A stretch of 64,000 nucleotides of DNA from Pseudovirgaria hyperparasitica (lineage: Eukaryota > Ascomycota > Dothideomycetes > Acrospermales > Acrospermaceae). The notes beneath the pieces are model-generated. The model was not told the origin of the DNA, did not search any database, and worked only from the letters and a program-made list of their open reading frames with translations. Positions within the stretch are counted from its first letter, which is position 1, and every line of letters starts with the position of its first letter. The position numbers and the translations under genes are program-made. The DNA is taken from the NCBI RefSeq assembly GCF_010093815.1, contig NW_022985561.1:190045-254044 (forward strand), written 5' to 3'. Shown here one piece after another: positions 23,447-35,600 of the stretch.

Positions 23447-26265
23447 CTAAAAGCCACTCAGCGCCTGGGCATTGGGATCCATGTCACCATTATATGGAGG
23501 ATACATCCAACTCGCGCCAGTCGTCATCATACCCGAAAAGTCTGTGTTGATCATCCCTAAGCTGCCGAAATCGATCATACTGACATCGAGATTTGGGTCA
23601 AAGGTGATATCTGAGAAGTCGGTGTATGTCTGCTGATTGTCATACCATCCGTTCTGGCCAGGCATTTGGCCATGTTGAGCCTGCGGTTGTTGCGGGAATT
23701 GTGCCTGTGGTATCGACGAACGCTGCTGCGTATGGGGTGAATTGCCCATTGCAACCTCTGATAGTAGTCGTAACCTTGTGGCTTGGTTTTGCGTATGTGG
23801 CGCAGAATTAGAGGATGCAGATACATTTTGTTCTTGGGGATTGGTCTGCGGAGCGTCATCGCCGGCTGGACAGAAATTGACAGAACCGTCAGGATTTCTG
23901 GCACCGCCATCTTTGATTTGCTTGAACTTGGTACGCAGGCGCTTGGAAATAAAGAAGAACTTTCCGTGGGGCGCTTGTCCCTCGTTTGCGACATACGTCT
24001 CAAAGGTATCGACCACTCGATCGAGGTAACTGTCAACCTTCAAGTCCTTTTGGTCGATAACAGAGCTGATATTGCCGGGCCCATTGATAGCGACCCACAT
24101 CTTCATGAGACAGACAATTGAATATACGATGCGTACACCTATGATTCGGTCAGTGGAGGGAGCTAAAACTTCGTTACATACTCACAGAAAATGACAGGCA
24201 TTGTGCAGCGTTGAGCAAAAGTCATATCAATGAAGCTATCCAAGATACCATGGCAAGAGTCTAGACACTGGCCCAAAGCTTCGACATGCGCTGGGCCATG
24301 GATCTGATGCGCTTCATGTGCCCTGAGGTTGTCACCCATGAATGGTGGGCGAAAATCTTCGGTATTTTGAGTTGTGTGCAAAGCAACTTCGTGAATATAC
24401 AGATTCAGTACGTGCTCTGATAGTGTGACCAATGCTATAAATGTCAGTCTCGCACAGCTTTGTGTAGAGATATGACTTACGGTCAGTAGCGTCTTTACTG
24501 CGCTGTGACTTCAAATCCTGTAAGTGCCGCTTGAAACCATTTACAGCGTACACCACTTTCGAATCTTGCATTGTCACAGCAGCGGTAGGGTCGTCCATGG
24601 AAAATTGTGTCGCGATGTCTTCCGCGAGTTTCATCAGCTTCACGTGATAGCAGAGCAAACGATCTGTAGCCAATGCGTCCGGAGACGTCTCCAACATCTC
24701 TATACTCTCGTCCATGAATTTCGACCATCGAAGAAGAATCGGCCGGCGCATGACCATTGTGATGCTGAGCGCAAGATAGTAGCATATAAGCAGTGCTCTC
24801 CGAGCTTCTGGTGAGCCAGAGTCTGGTACTACTCTTCGAAATGGTCCTTGGTTCATCTTCATCTGATGAGCATTCACCTTCTTACCCAAGCCTAAGTCAA
24901 GGGACATAACAGTCGCTGTATTTGCCATGAGGTAGAAAGCATGCTGCTCAAAGTGGGGAGGTGGCCTGTACCATAATACTCCTACTTGAAGCGCCTGTAC
25001 GATTTCCAAAGACTTTTCTCCGTTGCGCCATATGATGTCGGCGCATTGATCTTTGAAGAGTTGTACAAGTTCATTTTGTGTCGTAGGACTGACGGCTTTT
25101 TTTGTGAACGAGAAGGACGCCGCGGTTACTATAGAGAGGAATAACAGCGGTTTCTTTTCGCGCATCTCTTTCGCGGAGGTACCTGGTGCTAAGACAACTG
25201 CTGGGAAATGCGTGGTGATGTCTGTTTTATAACGTTCAAACACCACCTCGGCCATTGCGACCCCCAATATTTCATCAATACGTTTTATGATATTCGAATG
25301 ATCGAAGACCAAGGGCTTCTGTGCTCCAGGTGCCATAGAGGGAGGGTCTGGTGGCGAGGATTTTGCTGACGAGCCATTGTGCGGATTGCCCTCTATCCGC
25401 CTTTTCTTGTGCCCAGGACTTTGAGGGGAGTCTTGGCTTTGTCGTTCGGACCAGGTTCTTGCCGGTGTTGCAAAAGTCTGGGCAGAGGGAGTCTGGTGAG
25501 CGCTTGAGTTGTACGACAGACTCGGTGCTGGGAAGTTCGGAGTGGAACCAAAGGTCGGATAACTCGGGTAACTACTTTCTTGCGATGCTTGAGTGACTTG
25601 CTGCGCAGCTTGAGCGCGTACAACAGCACTAAGCTCGTCAACTTGCTGCTTGAGTTGCGTTATCAAGCTCACGTCCTTCTTCTGTCGCTTCTTTGAAGCT
25701 GGCGTTGTGACGCTGTCGTTACAAGGTCAATATCCATCTTGAGGTTGTGGCTCTTAGGCTCTCACCAATTCTTCTTCGTCCGTCTACATCGCTTACACAG
25801 GGCATCATTCGGATCATCCGCAGGTTCACATCGCACCTGCTTGCTGTTAGCCCAGATCTGGAGCATCTTAGACAAGGTATACCTTTAGAGTTCTGCAGTT
25901 ATCGCATGCGCGAGATCGCTTCGCATCATCGCCGCCGTGCTGTTGGGCACTATGATCTCCAATCAGCTAAACATCCTGACTATAGTCCTCTAGCAGCTTT
26001 TGCCATACCTAACGGATCCCGGATCACCGCCATGCTCCTCCTCGTCGTCATGGTCATGTCTCTCGCCGTGGCTTGCATTCGAAGCTCCGCCGGGTGTAAA
26101 TTGATTCAGGCCAGGATCTATCGGGTTGTTGGCATTCATAGGTGGGAGGAAATAGGGGTGTGAGTCATTTCCGCCGCTGGTAGTTGCGGGCGCGGAGGGT
26201 CGGTTGTCATACTGCTGCGAACGGCCTGAAAACAGTTCAGGGTCGATCGAGATGTCCGTCGACAT
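23447..26265 (-). CDS. Zn2Cys6 transcription activator, PrtT/War1-like
   Basis: Six exons: 26265-26009, 25949-25883, 25836-25766, 25712-24481, 24434-24186, 24138-23447; 855 residues. The zinc cluster is split over exons 2-4 and reads ACDNCRTLKVRCEP, then LCKRCRRTKKNC (about residues 100-132), followed by basic SKKRQKK and a heptad coiled coil (LITQLKQQVDEL) for dimerisation. The fungal_trans-like middle domain begins near 260 (VFERYKTDITTHFPAVVL, then REKKPLLFLSIVTAAS), the arrangement I associate with PrtT and the weak-acid regulators War1/WarA. The C-terminal 150 residues are Gln- and Asn-rich with acidic patches, likely the activation domain. PrtT controls secreted proteases; WarA controls weak-acid resistance; which applies here is open. 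Exon 1/2 splicing uses the acceptor at 25950, because a nearer-looking TTTAG puts a stop in frame. Confidence 0.85.
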
Positions 26266-27163
26266 ATCCAGACTGATTTAGATAAGTTTTATGTCGGTGT
26301 CGGGCATCGGTCACGATGCAACTTCCGATGCGGGCGCGGAGACGCGGAGTAGGTGCAACCTTGTGCTCGGCCAAACTAGTGGCTTAAATACCCGAATTAG
26401 CCCCGAATCCATATACGACAATGGCCGAGTCATATTCGTGTCTGATACTTTCTAGGTTGTAAGCTTCTGCGGATGCGAAATTGGTGTGCTCCGATGTTCG
26501 AATAACATTCATATTGCAGGCAATGGACGTCTATGATGCGCAGACAAGGTCGTGGATGCCCAGGTACGCTCCTTGTCGGGCCTATTCCATGCACCTACGG
26601 CGTAGCCTGCATGAGCTCAGATCAAAACCCTTTGTCTCTTGGTAGCCTTAATTAGATGAAGCATTGATAAAGGCATTCGACTACAGAAGGGCCGACATTC
26701 GCATACACCGCTCTCACAAGGCTGGCTGCGCGCGGGGAGGAAGGGCCCGAGTCATTTCTACAATGCACGAATATGGCCTCCTACTCCATTCTGTCCTCCT
26801 CCAAGAACATCGTTAACCAGAGCTGTCTTCAACAGTCCTCAGGCTAACTTCTGCGCGGATTAGCTGGCTGGCGTGGACATGTTTAACAGCAGGCACGCCT
26901 GATCAATATGGCATCACCCCTTGGACTATAACACTGTTTAATGTTCAAAAGCATCCCAGGCCTCACAACTAGAGCGGTGTTGAGATTGCGCAGACGAAAT
27001 GCAGCGTCAAACATTCGCTTTGCAGGGTGATAGCATGATGCTAGATCACGGTAGATCTAGCTACCTCATACCTCTCGGGCTGACTCTTCAGGCTTGCTGA
27101 GAGCTGGGTCGAGGAGTAGGCATATTCAGAAGGCTAAAGGCTTCGACGGAATGGAAATGAGGA
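26266..27163. other. Intergenic, promoter side of Zn2Cys6 gene
   Basis: About 0.9 kb upstream of the regulator's start codon. No supported gene; sequence composition is unremarkable. Confidence 0.5.
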
Positions 27164-27504
27164 TCAGCGGAAGTCCGTGAAATCATCTGGCTCCATTATT
27201 CGCAGCCTCGCTCTACAATATTGAATGACGTTTACTAGCATCCACCCCAGATTCACGTCAGTAATACCCTCAAACTGCTTCATATGCTCCAAGAAACGTT
27301 TAGACGTGGTACGATTGGTAGCCTTGTTAGGTGCAGCAAAACGATGTGGACTTCTAGCAAGGTCTGTGGTTTGATATTGCCCTGGTGAGCTGGACCAGCG
27401 ATACAAATGTATGCGAACAATATGTAATACGTACGATGATTTGAGATGTACAAGATATTGAGTTCCGGCAGGCACCGTTTTTTAGACATTCCAATGCTCG
27501 CCAT
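27164..27504 (-). CDS. Possible small two-exon gene of unknown function
   Basis: A tentative model: exon 1 from ATG 27504, intron, exon 2 ending at TGA 27164-27166. The downstream frame (RTTSKRFLEHMKQFEGITD, then NLGWMLVNVIQYCRARL and EPDDFTDFR) has a protein-like mix of residues, and the upstream frame starts MASIGMSKKRCLPELNILYI. A donor at about 27429 (GTATTA) and an acceptor ending TGCTAG near 27354 would join them in frame to give roughly 87 residues, but no strong branch site is seen. No domain is recognised. It could equally be a remnant of a larger gene or chance. Confidence 0.25.
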
Positions 27505-27969
27505 GATTTACATCGTTTGACAGAGTATGCAGGGAGGTAGTCACATGCGAGGTGGTAGCAGACCCCTTACTTGGCCTCAACCTTTCGACACTGGTAAGGT
27601 CGCTCAAATGTGCCGGGAACATTTTCCACGTTGAATTCAAGCGATGTCTGGGGTGCTCGGATTTTGCTTGCGACTCTTAATTTTTGCAGTATATTATATG
27701 CTGGATCTAATGCAGCCATGCAAGGGCTTTAGCATCAATGCCTTGACACATATACAACACATAACTCATAAGAGCTCCGACCTCGAACATGTGCTGCAGA
27801 TCCTAGTTCCCGCGAAAGGTCTTATAGCGCCTAAGCAACATTATACCATCGTAGCATGTAATCTGATGGAGCTCCAAACTTTTGGGCGTCCTGTATCGTA
27901 CAATAACAGCCTTGCGCCTCTGAAAAGCACCACCCTCCAAAACGCCAAACCTATGTGCCTTTGCTATGC
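27505..27969. other. Intergenic, 3' side of BuGZ-like gene
   Basis: No supported gene. A 132-codon plus-strand frame (27644-28042) runs antisense into the BuGZ-like coding region and has no family resemblance. Confidence 0.45.
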
Positions 27970-29050
27970 TTACGCCCTGGAGAATGCATATCTGGGTAAC
28001 ATAGCACGCTTCTCTTCCGGAGAAGTCTCATTGTCGCTGTAGATAAGTTTGATAGCCTTAGTGTCCTTCTTAGGCTTCCTCTCCGGGTCGTCTGCCAAAG
28101 CTTTGGCTACTGTGGCCTTGCGTGCAGCATCTGCGATGAGGTCATCGATAGAAGTTCCTGGACCTGATCCATCTGGCGGATTTGAAACGACACGCACACC
28201 TGGCGGAGGAGCTGGCAATGAGGCTGGTGGACCTTGACCGTTAAATGGTGCTCCAGGGTATTGGACCGAGGGTGCACCCCCAAATTGCGGCTGACCGTAT
28301 GGTTGTTGCGATTGCGGCTGGCCGTATTGGAACTGACCAGGCTATACGGCATTAGCAAACAGTTTAGTATTCCGAAGAATTTGTAGAGCCAACAAGTTCG
28401 ATGATTAGACAAGCTGGTAGATAGAAACAGCTTGACAACCAAACGAGCTCGACCGCTAACAAGCTCAGAGACAAGACTTACAACTCCAGGACTATTACTC
28501 GCGGGCGGCGCGCTCACCGGCGCATTCGCTCGTTTCACTCTGTGCTCAGCTAGCCTCTTCTTCAGTTCTTCCACGGTCGGTTTCCTTCGCGGCTCTTTCT
28601 GGGGTCCACCCTGACCAGGAGGAGGGTTTCCCGTATTTTGCCTGCGATCTGCTTCTGCCTGGTAGAAATTCTGCAAGACACGCTGTTGATGTGCCTGCTT
28701 GATGTCGTCTGGAATTCCTTCCATGCCGAAAATCTCCACTTCCAACCCCTTACGGTTTTCCAATGCATTCTCGACGAAATGTAATTGTTCTTTGTGGACT
28801 TGGTTCATATGTACAGAAAGACCTAGCTCGATCTGTGAGTATGCATACGATTAAGGTAGTGAGAGGTTCAGAAGGACATACCACCAGCGGTGTTTAGTCT
28901 CCGGCCACATCGCTCGCACTTGAAGTGCTTCGCTTTTTGATGTCGTATCAAATTCAACATGTCTGTGAAGTCGCGCTCGCAGTAGTAGCACCACGGCTTC
29001 CCAAGCTCATCCTCAACAGTCGGGAAGTTCTTTCTCTTTTTACCACCCAT
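27970..29050 (-). CDS. BuGZ/ZNF207-like C2H2 zinc-finger protein
   Basis: Three exons: 29050-28882, 28822-28482, 28341-27970; 293 residues. The N-terminus MGGKKRKNFP, then KPWCYYCERDFTDMLNLIRH, HQKAKHFKCERCGRRL and, across the first splice, NTAGGLSVHMNQVHKE is the paired C2H2 module of the ZNF207/BuGZ family. A basic helix (KPTVEELKKRLAEHRVKRA) and a Pro/Gln/Gly-rich low-complexity region follow. The C-terminal end SPEEKRAMLPRY resembles the GLEBS motif through which animal BuGZ binds and stabilises Bub3. Family role: mitotic kinetochore/spindle function and possibly splicing. The correct acceptor for exon 2 is CTAG at 28823, which alone restores the finger. It is divergent with SPT4. Confidence 0.88.
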
Positions 29051-29365
29051 CTTGATGGTGTTTCCGGTCTATAGAAGCTAAAGAACGTGATGAATGCGAA
29101 AATATACTGGAAACAACGTGCTGAAGTTCTTCGGATTATGAGTCGTCGTGCTGGCGCGTAAACCGAGGGTTCGCGATCGTGAACAGAGAGCTTCCTGGAA
29201 AGCTTCATGGGTAAACCGCGGCAGTCGGCTCGCTACCTTATCCATACAACTTTCCACCCGCGCGCGTTCAGTTCAGTCTTTCATACTACGACTTGGCAAT
29301 AATTACCAACGATCTTTCTCCGCCTGTTCTCTCTTCCCCAAATCCTCAGCTTCGTATTTTCCACC
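29051..29365. promoter_or_regulatory. Bidirectional promoter between BuGZ-like gene and SPT4
   Basis: 315 bases separate the start codons of the two divergent genes. The region must hold both transcription starts. No specific factor site is identified. Confidence 0.5.
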
Positions 29366-29844
29366 ATGTCGATGTACCCAACCTCCACGAAGTCCTTGCG
29401 CGCGTGCATGATCTGCAGCATCGTGCTCCCAAACACGACCTTCGTAAACCAAGGCTGCCCAAACTGCGAGCACTTCCTCGAACTTCAAGGTTCATCCGAA
29501 GCCGTTCATGAAAACACATCGTCCGTATACGAGGGCCTGATCACGCTGGCTGACCCGACGACGAGCTGGGTTGCGAAGTGGCAGCGGCTGGATAGTTATG
29601 TGGCGGGCATATATGCTACAAAGGTTGAGGGCATTGTGAGTGTTGCTTGACACCCTTGGGTATCACATGGCTATGATAGAGTGCTGATCTTGTGCAGTTG
29701 CCCCCAGATTCGAAAGCAGCAGCAGCGAGGGCAGGTGTACAGTATATACCGTATGAGCCTCCACCAGCCATGGTTATCAATACTAACATACCTAGGCGCG
29801 ACGGAAGCGCAACGGAAGATAGTGGCGAAGTTGATGAAGATTGA
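29366..29844 (+). CDS. SPT4: Transcription elongation factor Spt4
   Basis: Three exons: 29366-29635, 29698-29750, 29796-29844; 123 residues. The four-cysteine zinc finger is complete: CMIC and, 15 residues later, CPNC. The following [14 protein letters not shown]-like stretch ([20 protein letters not shown]) and [11 protein letters not shown] are conserved Spt4 features. Spt4 pairs with Spt5 (DSIF) to keep RNA polymerase II processive. The start is CCACCATG, an excellent initiation context. Intron 2 contains a perfect TACTAAC branch site. The short acidic tail is typical of filamentous fungi. Confidence 0.94.
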
Positions 29845-30092
29845 GCGCACATAGGGAAGATTCATTGAATTAGCGACGGCGTTGGTTACAGGTACACGAA
29901 ACACATAGAAGCAAGTTGCGAAATAGGGCAGAGGGACACTTCCTATACGTCTAGTCGACGGGTATCATTGAGGATTCTCGCCATAGTATGGACATCTGGA
30001 ATCTAGGCCCCGATGCGCCATTGTAAAATGCAAAATCCCAGGCATGCCTCTCGTAAACCTATAAACTCCAAGCAACACCGGAACCTGACGCT

Positions 30093-31913
30093 TTATATGC
30101 AAAATATTAGGGCTGTGGTTATGAGCGTAGAAGCGAGTGCAGTTACAGTCTTCGCGTGCAGTTCAATCCCGGAGTTGAGGACGAAGATCGATAGCGGATC
30201 GTTGCACTGGTCGTCGAGCCCATAGCTCTGAGACATCATCTTTCCTTCAGTCGGACAGCCGAAGCCCATTTTGGCTGGACAGCTTCGTACGAGGGCGTAG
30301 CAAAGATCCCGACAAGGAAGCAACTCTTTGTACGGGCCCGGCTTGATCTGGTCATCAATCATGGCATTCCTCGAGCTATTTGTCGCGATTCTGTCTTTTA
30401 AAGTCTGGTTTGAATAGGGGCTGTCGGCAGCGATCGGAGTTCCGTTGAAGAAGTTATAGCCGAGGCTGCGAGGTTGCAAAAATCCGATTGAGCTGTACAG
30501 GTCGTAACAGCGTGGGATCGTGACTGCACAAAGCCAATGCTTGTAGTCGTTGGCGCAATCTGTGCAATTTCGAGCTAGCGAGTATTGATCCGTGACACGT
30601 GCCTCACATGGCGTTTGCTGTAGAGAGTAGTTGAATCCAGTATATAAGTTCTTCGCAGTATCATCGTAGAGCTGCGCCAAAGAAGTCGCATTGAATGAGT
30701 TGGGATTAGTGGGGACGGCGTATGCAACCTCCGAGCAAAAAGAAAGTCCAAATATGATTTGGCAGTTTCCATCTTTACAAGTTAGTATGGCGACCGATGC
30801 AGACAAGTCTGATACCAACTTACCTGGCTTCGTCTCAAATGTCTTGCTGGGCCATACTGTGCCACCGCCTCCTATTACCGGCACCGCAACATCATCTGAT
30901 TGACTATTGCCTTTGCGGGCCCAATATCCTACGAAGCTGGAACTTGAGTTGAGCCCCTGCACAAAAACTTGCTGCTGGGGCGTGCGGTTTTTCGACCCGC
31001 GAAATGTTGTAGCCGTTGTAATGTTGAGATTCAAAGTCTTTATTGATGCATCTCGAATGGCACAGTATGACTTCTCCATGCCCGTCACAAGAGACGAGTT
31101 ACTCGGCATCGGATAGACGGTATAAGGGGGGTTACCATCTTCAAACTGGCGCCAATCCGCTACGTCCGTTGTGTTCGTAATGAATAGCGCAGCTTTGGAA
31201 TCCGTGTCCATTACAGCCCATGGATACTCCTGATCCGACCACGAGTGATAGGGGGCGTCTCGTGAAGCTCCCACAGAGACAGTATATCCTCCCTCCATCC
31301 CGTCTGGTCGCTCTGGGGCGCTGATGCCGATATACACTATCTTCTGCGAAGAAACGTTATAGCTCACAAAGCCTTGGTCGAATGCCCTCATTTCGCTGTT
31401 GGCTGTGTTCGTTGGACCCGGCGTCGTGTTACTCTCATCAGTTGAGAGGTAAAGAGTCAGCTGCGGCGCCTCCGCACTGGATGTGCTATTCGCAACTGGC
31501 TGAGAGCAAGTATTCACAGTGACATAGACATCCGAGGCCTCAGCTTCAGCCGTGCCAAATTGGAAGAATATGCTGCTACCTGGCTCCACAGACGTATCAT
31601 AACCCAGATTATTGGTTAGACCACTGGCCTGTCTCTTATCTTGTCGGCCTGTTATCCATCTGTTCAGCCCCAAGAATTCTGCCTCATACATATCATTGCT
31701 CTTGTCTCCGACCTCCACACCATCCCCTTGCAGATTGAGTTGCGGTTCAGCTATCCGATGGTGATTATGGTCTTGGTTAAGTATCGAGTCCAGCTCGGCG
31801 GCATATGCGAATTGTGCTTGGGTGATCGGGGCGCACATCATGAGTAAAAGAGCGAGTTGTGTGAGGACCGCGGATCTACGCGCCCGTAAGGACGTGAGGT
31901 ATATGAACTGCAT
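30093..31913 (-). CDS. MID1: Stretch-activated calcium channel subunit Mid1
   Basis: Single exon, 606 residues, slightly longer than yeast Mid1. A hydrophobic signal segment (about 18-35) is followed by an extracellular region with many N-glycosylation sites, and the C-terminal half has the cysteine-rich pattern of the family: NCTDCANDYKHWLCAVTIPR, PCRDLCYALVRSCPAKMGFGC. A short hydrophobic end (ALASTLITTALIFC) could serve as a lipid-anchor signal. Mid1 works with Cch1 in the high-affinity calcium influx system at the plasma membrane and responds to stretch, pheromone or wall stress. It converges with SPT4 over about 250 bases. Confidence 0.92.
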   Translation of the reverse strand: MQFIYLTSLRARRSAVLTQLALLLMMCAPITQAQFAYAAELDSILNQDHNHHRIAEPQLNLQGDGVEVGDKSNDMYEAEFLGLNRWITGRQDKRQASGLTNNLGYDTSVEPGSSIFFQFGTAEAEASDVYVTVNTCSQPVANSTSSAEAPQLTLYLSTDESNTTPGPTNTANSEMRAFDQGFVSYNVSSQKIVYIGISAPERPDGMEGGYTVSVGASRDAPYHSWSDQEYPWAVMDTDSKAALFITNTTDVADWRQFEDGNPPYTVYPMPSNSSLVTGMEKSYCAIRDASIKTLNLNITTATTFRGSKNRTPQQQVFVQGLNSSSSFVGYWARKGNSQSDDVAVPVIGGGGTVWPSKTFETKPGKLVSDLSASVAILTCKDGNCQIIFGLSFCSEVAYAVPTNPNSFNATSLAQLYDDTAKNLYTGFNYSLQQTPCEARVTDQYSLARNCTDCANDYKHWLCAVTIPRCYDLYSSIGFLQPRSLGYNFFNGTPIAADSPYSNQTLKDRIATNSSRNAMIDDQIKPGPYKELLPCRDLCYALVRSCPAKMGFGCPTEGKMMSQSYGLDDQCNDPLSIFVLNSGIELHAKTVTALASTLITTALIFCI

Positions 31914-32621
31914 CCTCGTAAAGCGGTACGCCGTCGAAAACTACGCGCCGCAGCGCAAAGATTCCAGGCTACTTCCACTTGTGGACAAGCTCTCGGGGGA
32001 CCATTAGCGAAAGTACCAGAGCTATCAAATTCGTTCGATCCTGCGCGGAAAACAAGGTCTTGTAGATATAGTTATTTGTTGAGGTAGATTCAAGGTGTGA
32101 GGTGGAGAATGAGACATCGGCCGACAAGATGCATCGGGCTATGCCTGATAATGCCAAGACATGGATATATCTTGGCAGGTACTTAGGTAAGTACGTCTGA
32201 CTACGCCGCTGGTCTGCCTCCAAATCTTGTCACATGCTATTGTTATATAAACGTATTTTACGTACAAGACCGTGGTCTCTTCCGGGCGTTGACATAATTC
32301 AATCTCAATGACTTTCGTGTACCAGCCTTCTTTTCGCGCAATACCATAATCCGAAGGTCCATTGATAGGGGTCTATCGCTCCCGGGGCTATGACAATCAT
32401 ACTGCCCAAATACCCCTTTTCGCCCCTGTAAACATCAAGCCCAAAGACCCGTAACACGCCAATATCCGTTGTACGCGTCCACTTTTTCAATACTATGTAA
32501 GCATCTCCTTTTGCTCACTTGCCTCAAACCCTTCGCCAGTTACCGTATTCGCATACTTGAAATTGGTCCCTAAATGCAAAAGATCGTCTTGTGCATTGCT
32601 CAAAGGCTGTTCCTCGGAGTG
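31914..32621. other. Mid1 promoter region, no gene seen
   Basis: About 0.7 kb between two minus-strand genes. Holds the MID1 promoter and the downstream region of the coiled-coil gene. No supported gene. Confidence 0.5.
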
Positions 32622-35600
32622 TTAGGAGGTAGTTTTGTCGTCATCATCTTCGTAATCCGGCAGTGACGAAGCATCATCTTGGGAATTTCGGTGGGTCTCT
32701 ATATCCGGGCCCTTATTGGAAACTGAGGTGCTTGAGAAAGAAGGAAAGAAATCGCCATTGATAGAGACGGGTGGTTTATCCGCCGCTTTGGTCGATTGTT
32801 GTTCCTCGGAAGTAACTCCTGTTGTTTGCAGGCCAGTCTTGAATTGGGGCAATGACGTACTGCCGAATGTGAATGTTGAAGGGGCAGATCCGTCCATGAA
32901 ACTCACGAACGTATTTGGTTTGTCTGTCTGCTGTGCAGATTGCTCTTGCTCAGAGACCCCGACGTTGGTGCGTTTCTCAGAGCTAGCGCCAGTCCCTGGA
33001 CGAGTCGCTCTATGCTTCTTCGGCTTGATTGGTCGCGCTGGAGGATTGTTTCCGCCTGTATAATTCAGACAGATGGGATTCTGCTCAACATTGATGTTCA
33101 AGCGCTCTTGTTGCTTCTCAAGAGCTTCTCTTGCAGCTTTCTTTTGAGATTCAAGTTCTGCCTCCAAATCTCGGGCTCTCCTTGCATCATCCTCCTGTGT
33201 AAGGACGTCAAATATTTCGTTCTCCAGATCCCTGATGATCTCGAAAGTATATCCAAATTCATCTAGCTTTCGTTCGAAATTATCCAAGGCTATGCAAAGT
33301 TGCTCTGGGTCAGTGAATTCCATCCGGGGGGCTCTGTCTTCAAGATTGACGATGGTTGTTTTTAGACGCTTGAACATTCTAGTAACCTTGCGAGATAGCT
33401 CTCCGGAGTCCTGTGCGTATTCTATCCCTTGTCCATGACGTCCAACGAATCTCTTCGATACCGTAGTTGCTAGATGCACAAAAGCCAAGCGTCGAGTCAC
33501 CTTCTCAATGTCTGCCGTGCCAAGTTGTATGATCTTAAGGTCCATCTCGTGCCTACATTCGCTCAAAGTAGTAAGGACGTAGTTCAACTCTGTGGCATCC
33601 TCCCTGCCAGGTATCACACGAGTGACCATATCCCGTGCTCTCGTAATGCTAGCGCGTAGCTCGTCCAGTTCAGGCTTGTGTAGCTGCTCGAATGGCTCGA
33701 ATATTGCGTGAAAGTGCATACGGAAGAAATCTTCTATCAAGGTTACGAGGCAGACTGACCTCTTGTCGTCCGAGATGCGCGCTTTTGTCCGAAATTTAAC
33801 ATTACTTTCATACCACTTGGTTTTCGAGTACCACTTTGCTCCTCCTCGAAATATTTCTTCCTCAGGCCAGTCGGCAGACCATGTCCAGCTATTGGTTTGG
33901 TCATGCACTCCCGGCGGTGGCTGAATATCCAGCTCTGCTGCCCAATCTTGCACCAACTGGAGACACTCATCCATCATTTCTGCCAGCTCGGTTTGCAGAG
34001 ATTTTCTTAGCTTATTTGTGATTCTGGACCTTGCTTGATGTTCAACGGTACTGGTGTATTGTGTGAGCAATTTGACTACTGCCTCAGTATAGTGCTTCAT
34101 TCGTCTTCGGTATTCCTCTATGTTTGCGAGTTTGTAGATTGCCGTATCAATATAGACGAGTCCTTGTCCAAATTCGGCTTCGAGAATGTCAACTTCTGCT
34201 CTGCTACATACGACGACCAAAGCATGAAGGACCGACTTGAAGCTCTTCAAGAGCATATCTCGACCATCAATAGTGTTGTTGTTCGCTGCACACATCTGAG
34301 GCCCGGAATCATTGCCGAATCCTAGCTCCTCGAATGACGATGCCGGTAGGTCTTCATCAGTCGTTAGTTCCCGTACTCGTGTTTCTGGTAATCTGTAGTC
34401 AACCCAGGAAACCATGTTCCATGCAGGCGCCTTAACCTGATTCATGTTTGTTAATCGCCCAGAACCGCCATCCATTGCACTTGAACCTGTCGTTCTGTCC
34501 TTTTTATCGCTTAACAACTGCTTGTTCATGGAGACAGGAGTGGATGATTGAACATCTGGTAGGTCCCCAAGTCGCCCCGGCGGCTCATGCCTATCCACAA
34601 TCTCACCTGTGGGTTCGACCACGAGAGGGGTTTGCTCAGCTATATGGGGATTTGCCTCAGTCTGGGAAGCGACAGATTCAATATTTAGCACGATCTGGCC
34701 ATCAATACGTCCTCTCTTGGCCTCCTCAATGTCTTCTGCTCCACTCTTGTTCTCGTCATCGTCCTCATTGTCGTTCTTGTCCGACCCCTTCACCGTCTCT
34801 TGGCCTTCGTACACTGCTTCTTCGACTCTCTCCTCAATCTCTTCGCAGGCCTCCTCTTCGTGCTCTATCGCTTTCTCCGGTGAGTTGATATGCTCTTGCA
34901 ATACATCCTCCCGCGATGCCCAACAGCGAACTTTCGCGATCATGCCTTCGAAATCGGGCTTAAGAATTACTTCGAGTGTACAAGGGGACGTACTATCCAT
35001 AATCGCTTGGCCGGGGGTCGCGATTGGACTGTTCGAGGACGAGGCTTGGCCGTCCGAAAGTCTGGGATTCTCAACTTCGAGTTGGGTCTCTTTGACGTGT
35101 CCTTGGGTTTCTATAGCGTTGGACTGAGAGTCCTCGGCCCATGACTGTACTTCTTCGACTTGAGGCTGTGCGCTTTCGCCTTGAGCCTGACCTGCTGCGA
35201 CTTGCGGCTGCATTGTCTGCAAGTTCAGTTGTGACTCCTCGACCAGAGGCCGTATCCGTTGTTGATGTGTATCACCAAATCCCTCCGAATTCTCAGGGCT
35301 TCTCGACTCTCTCAAAACCCCTTTCCGACTGCGCTTGAGCCACTTCTGCAACCTTCTTCTCCGTTGCGTCTTAGCTATTTCCTCCTGACCACCTTCATTC
35401 TGGCCGCTGTTCGCCGAGGAAGCGCGTGTAGATGGATCTTTCACGCAGGTGTGGGATCCCGTGGTGGTAGAGACAGGCTTGTTTGTAAAAGCATGATCTG
35501 AGACTGGGTCTGCTCGTTTATGCGTGTGCACAAGAGCCGACCATTTATGTTTGATGGCACTGCGGATGCTACGGTGCGTTGTGGATGAAATCGCGGGACG

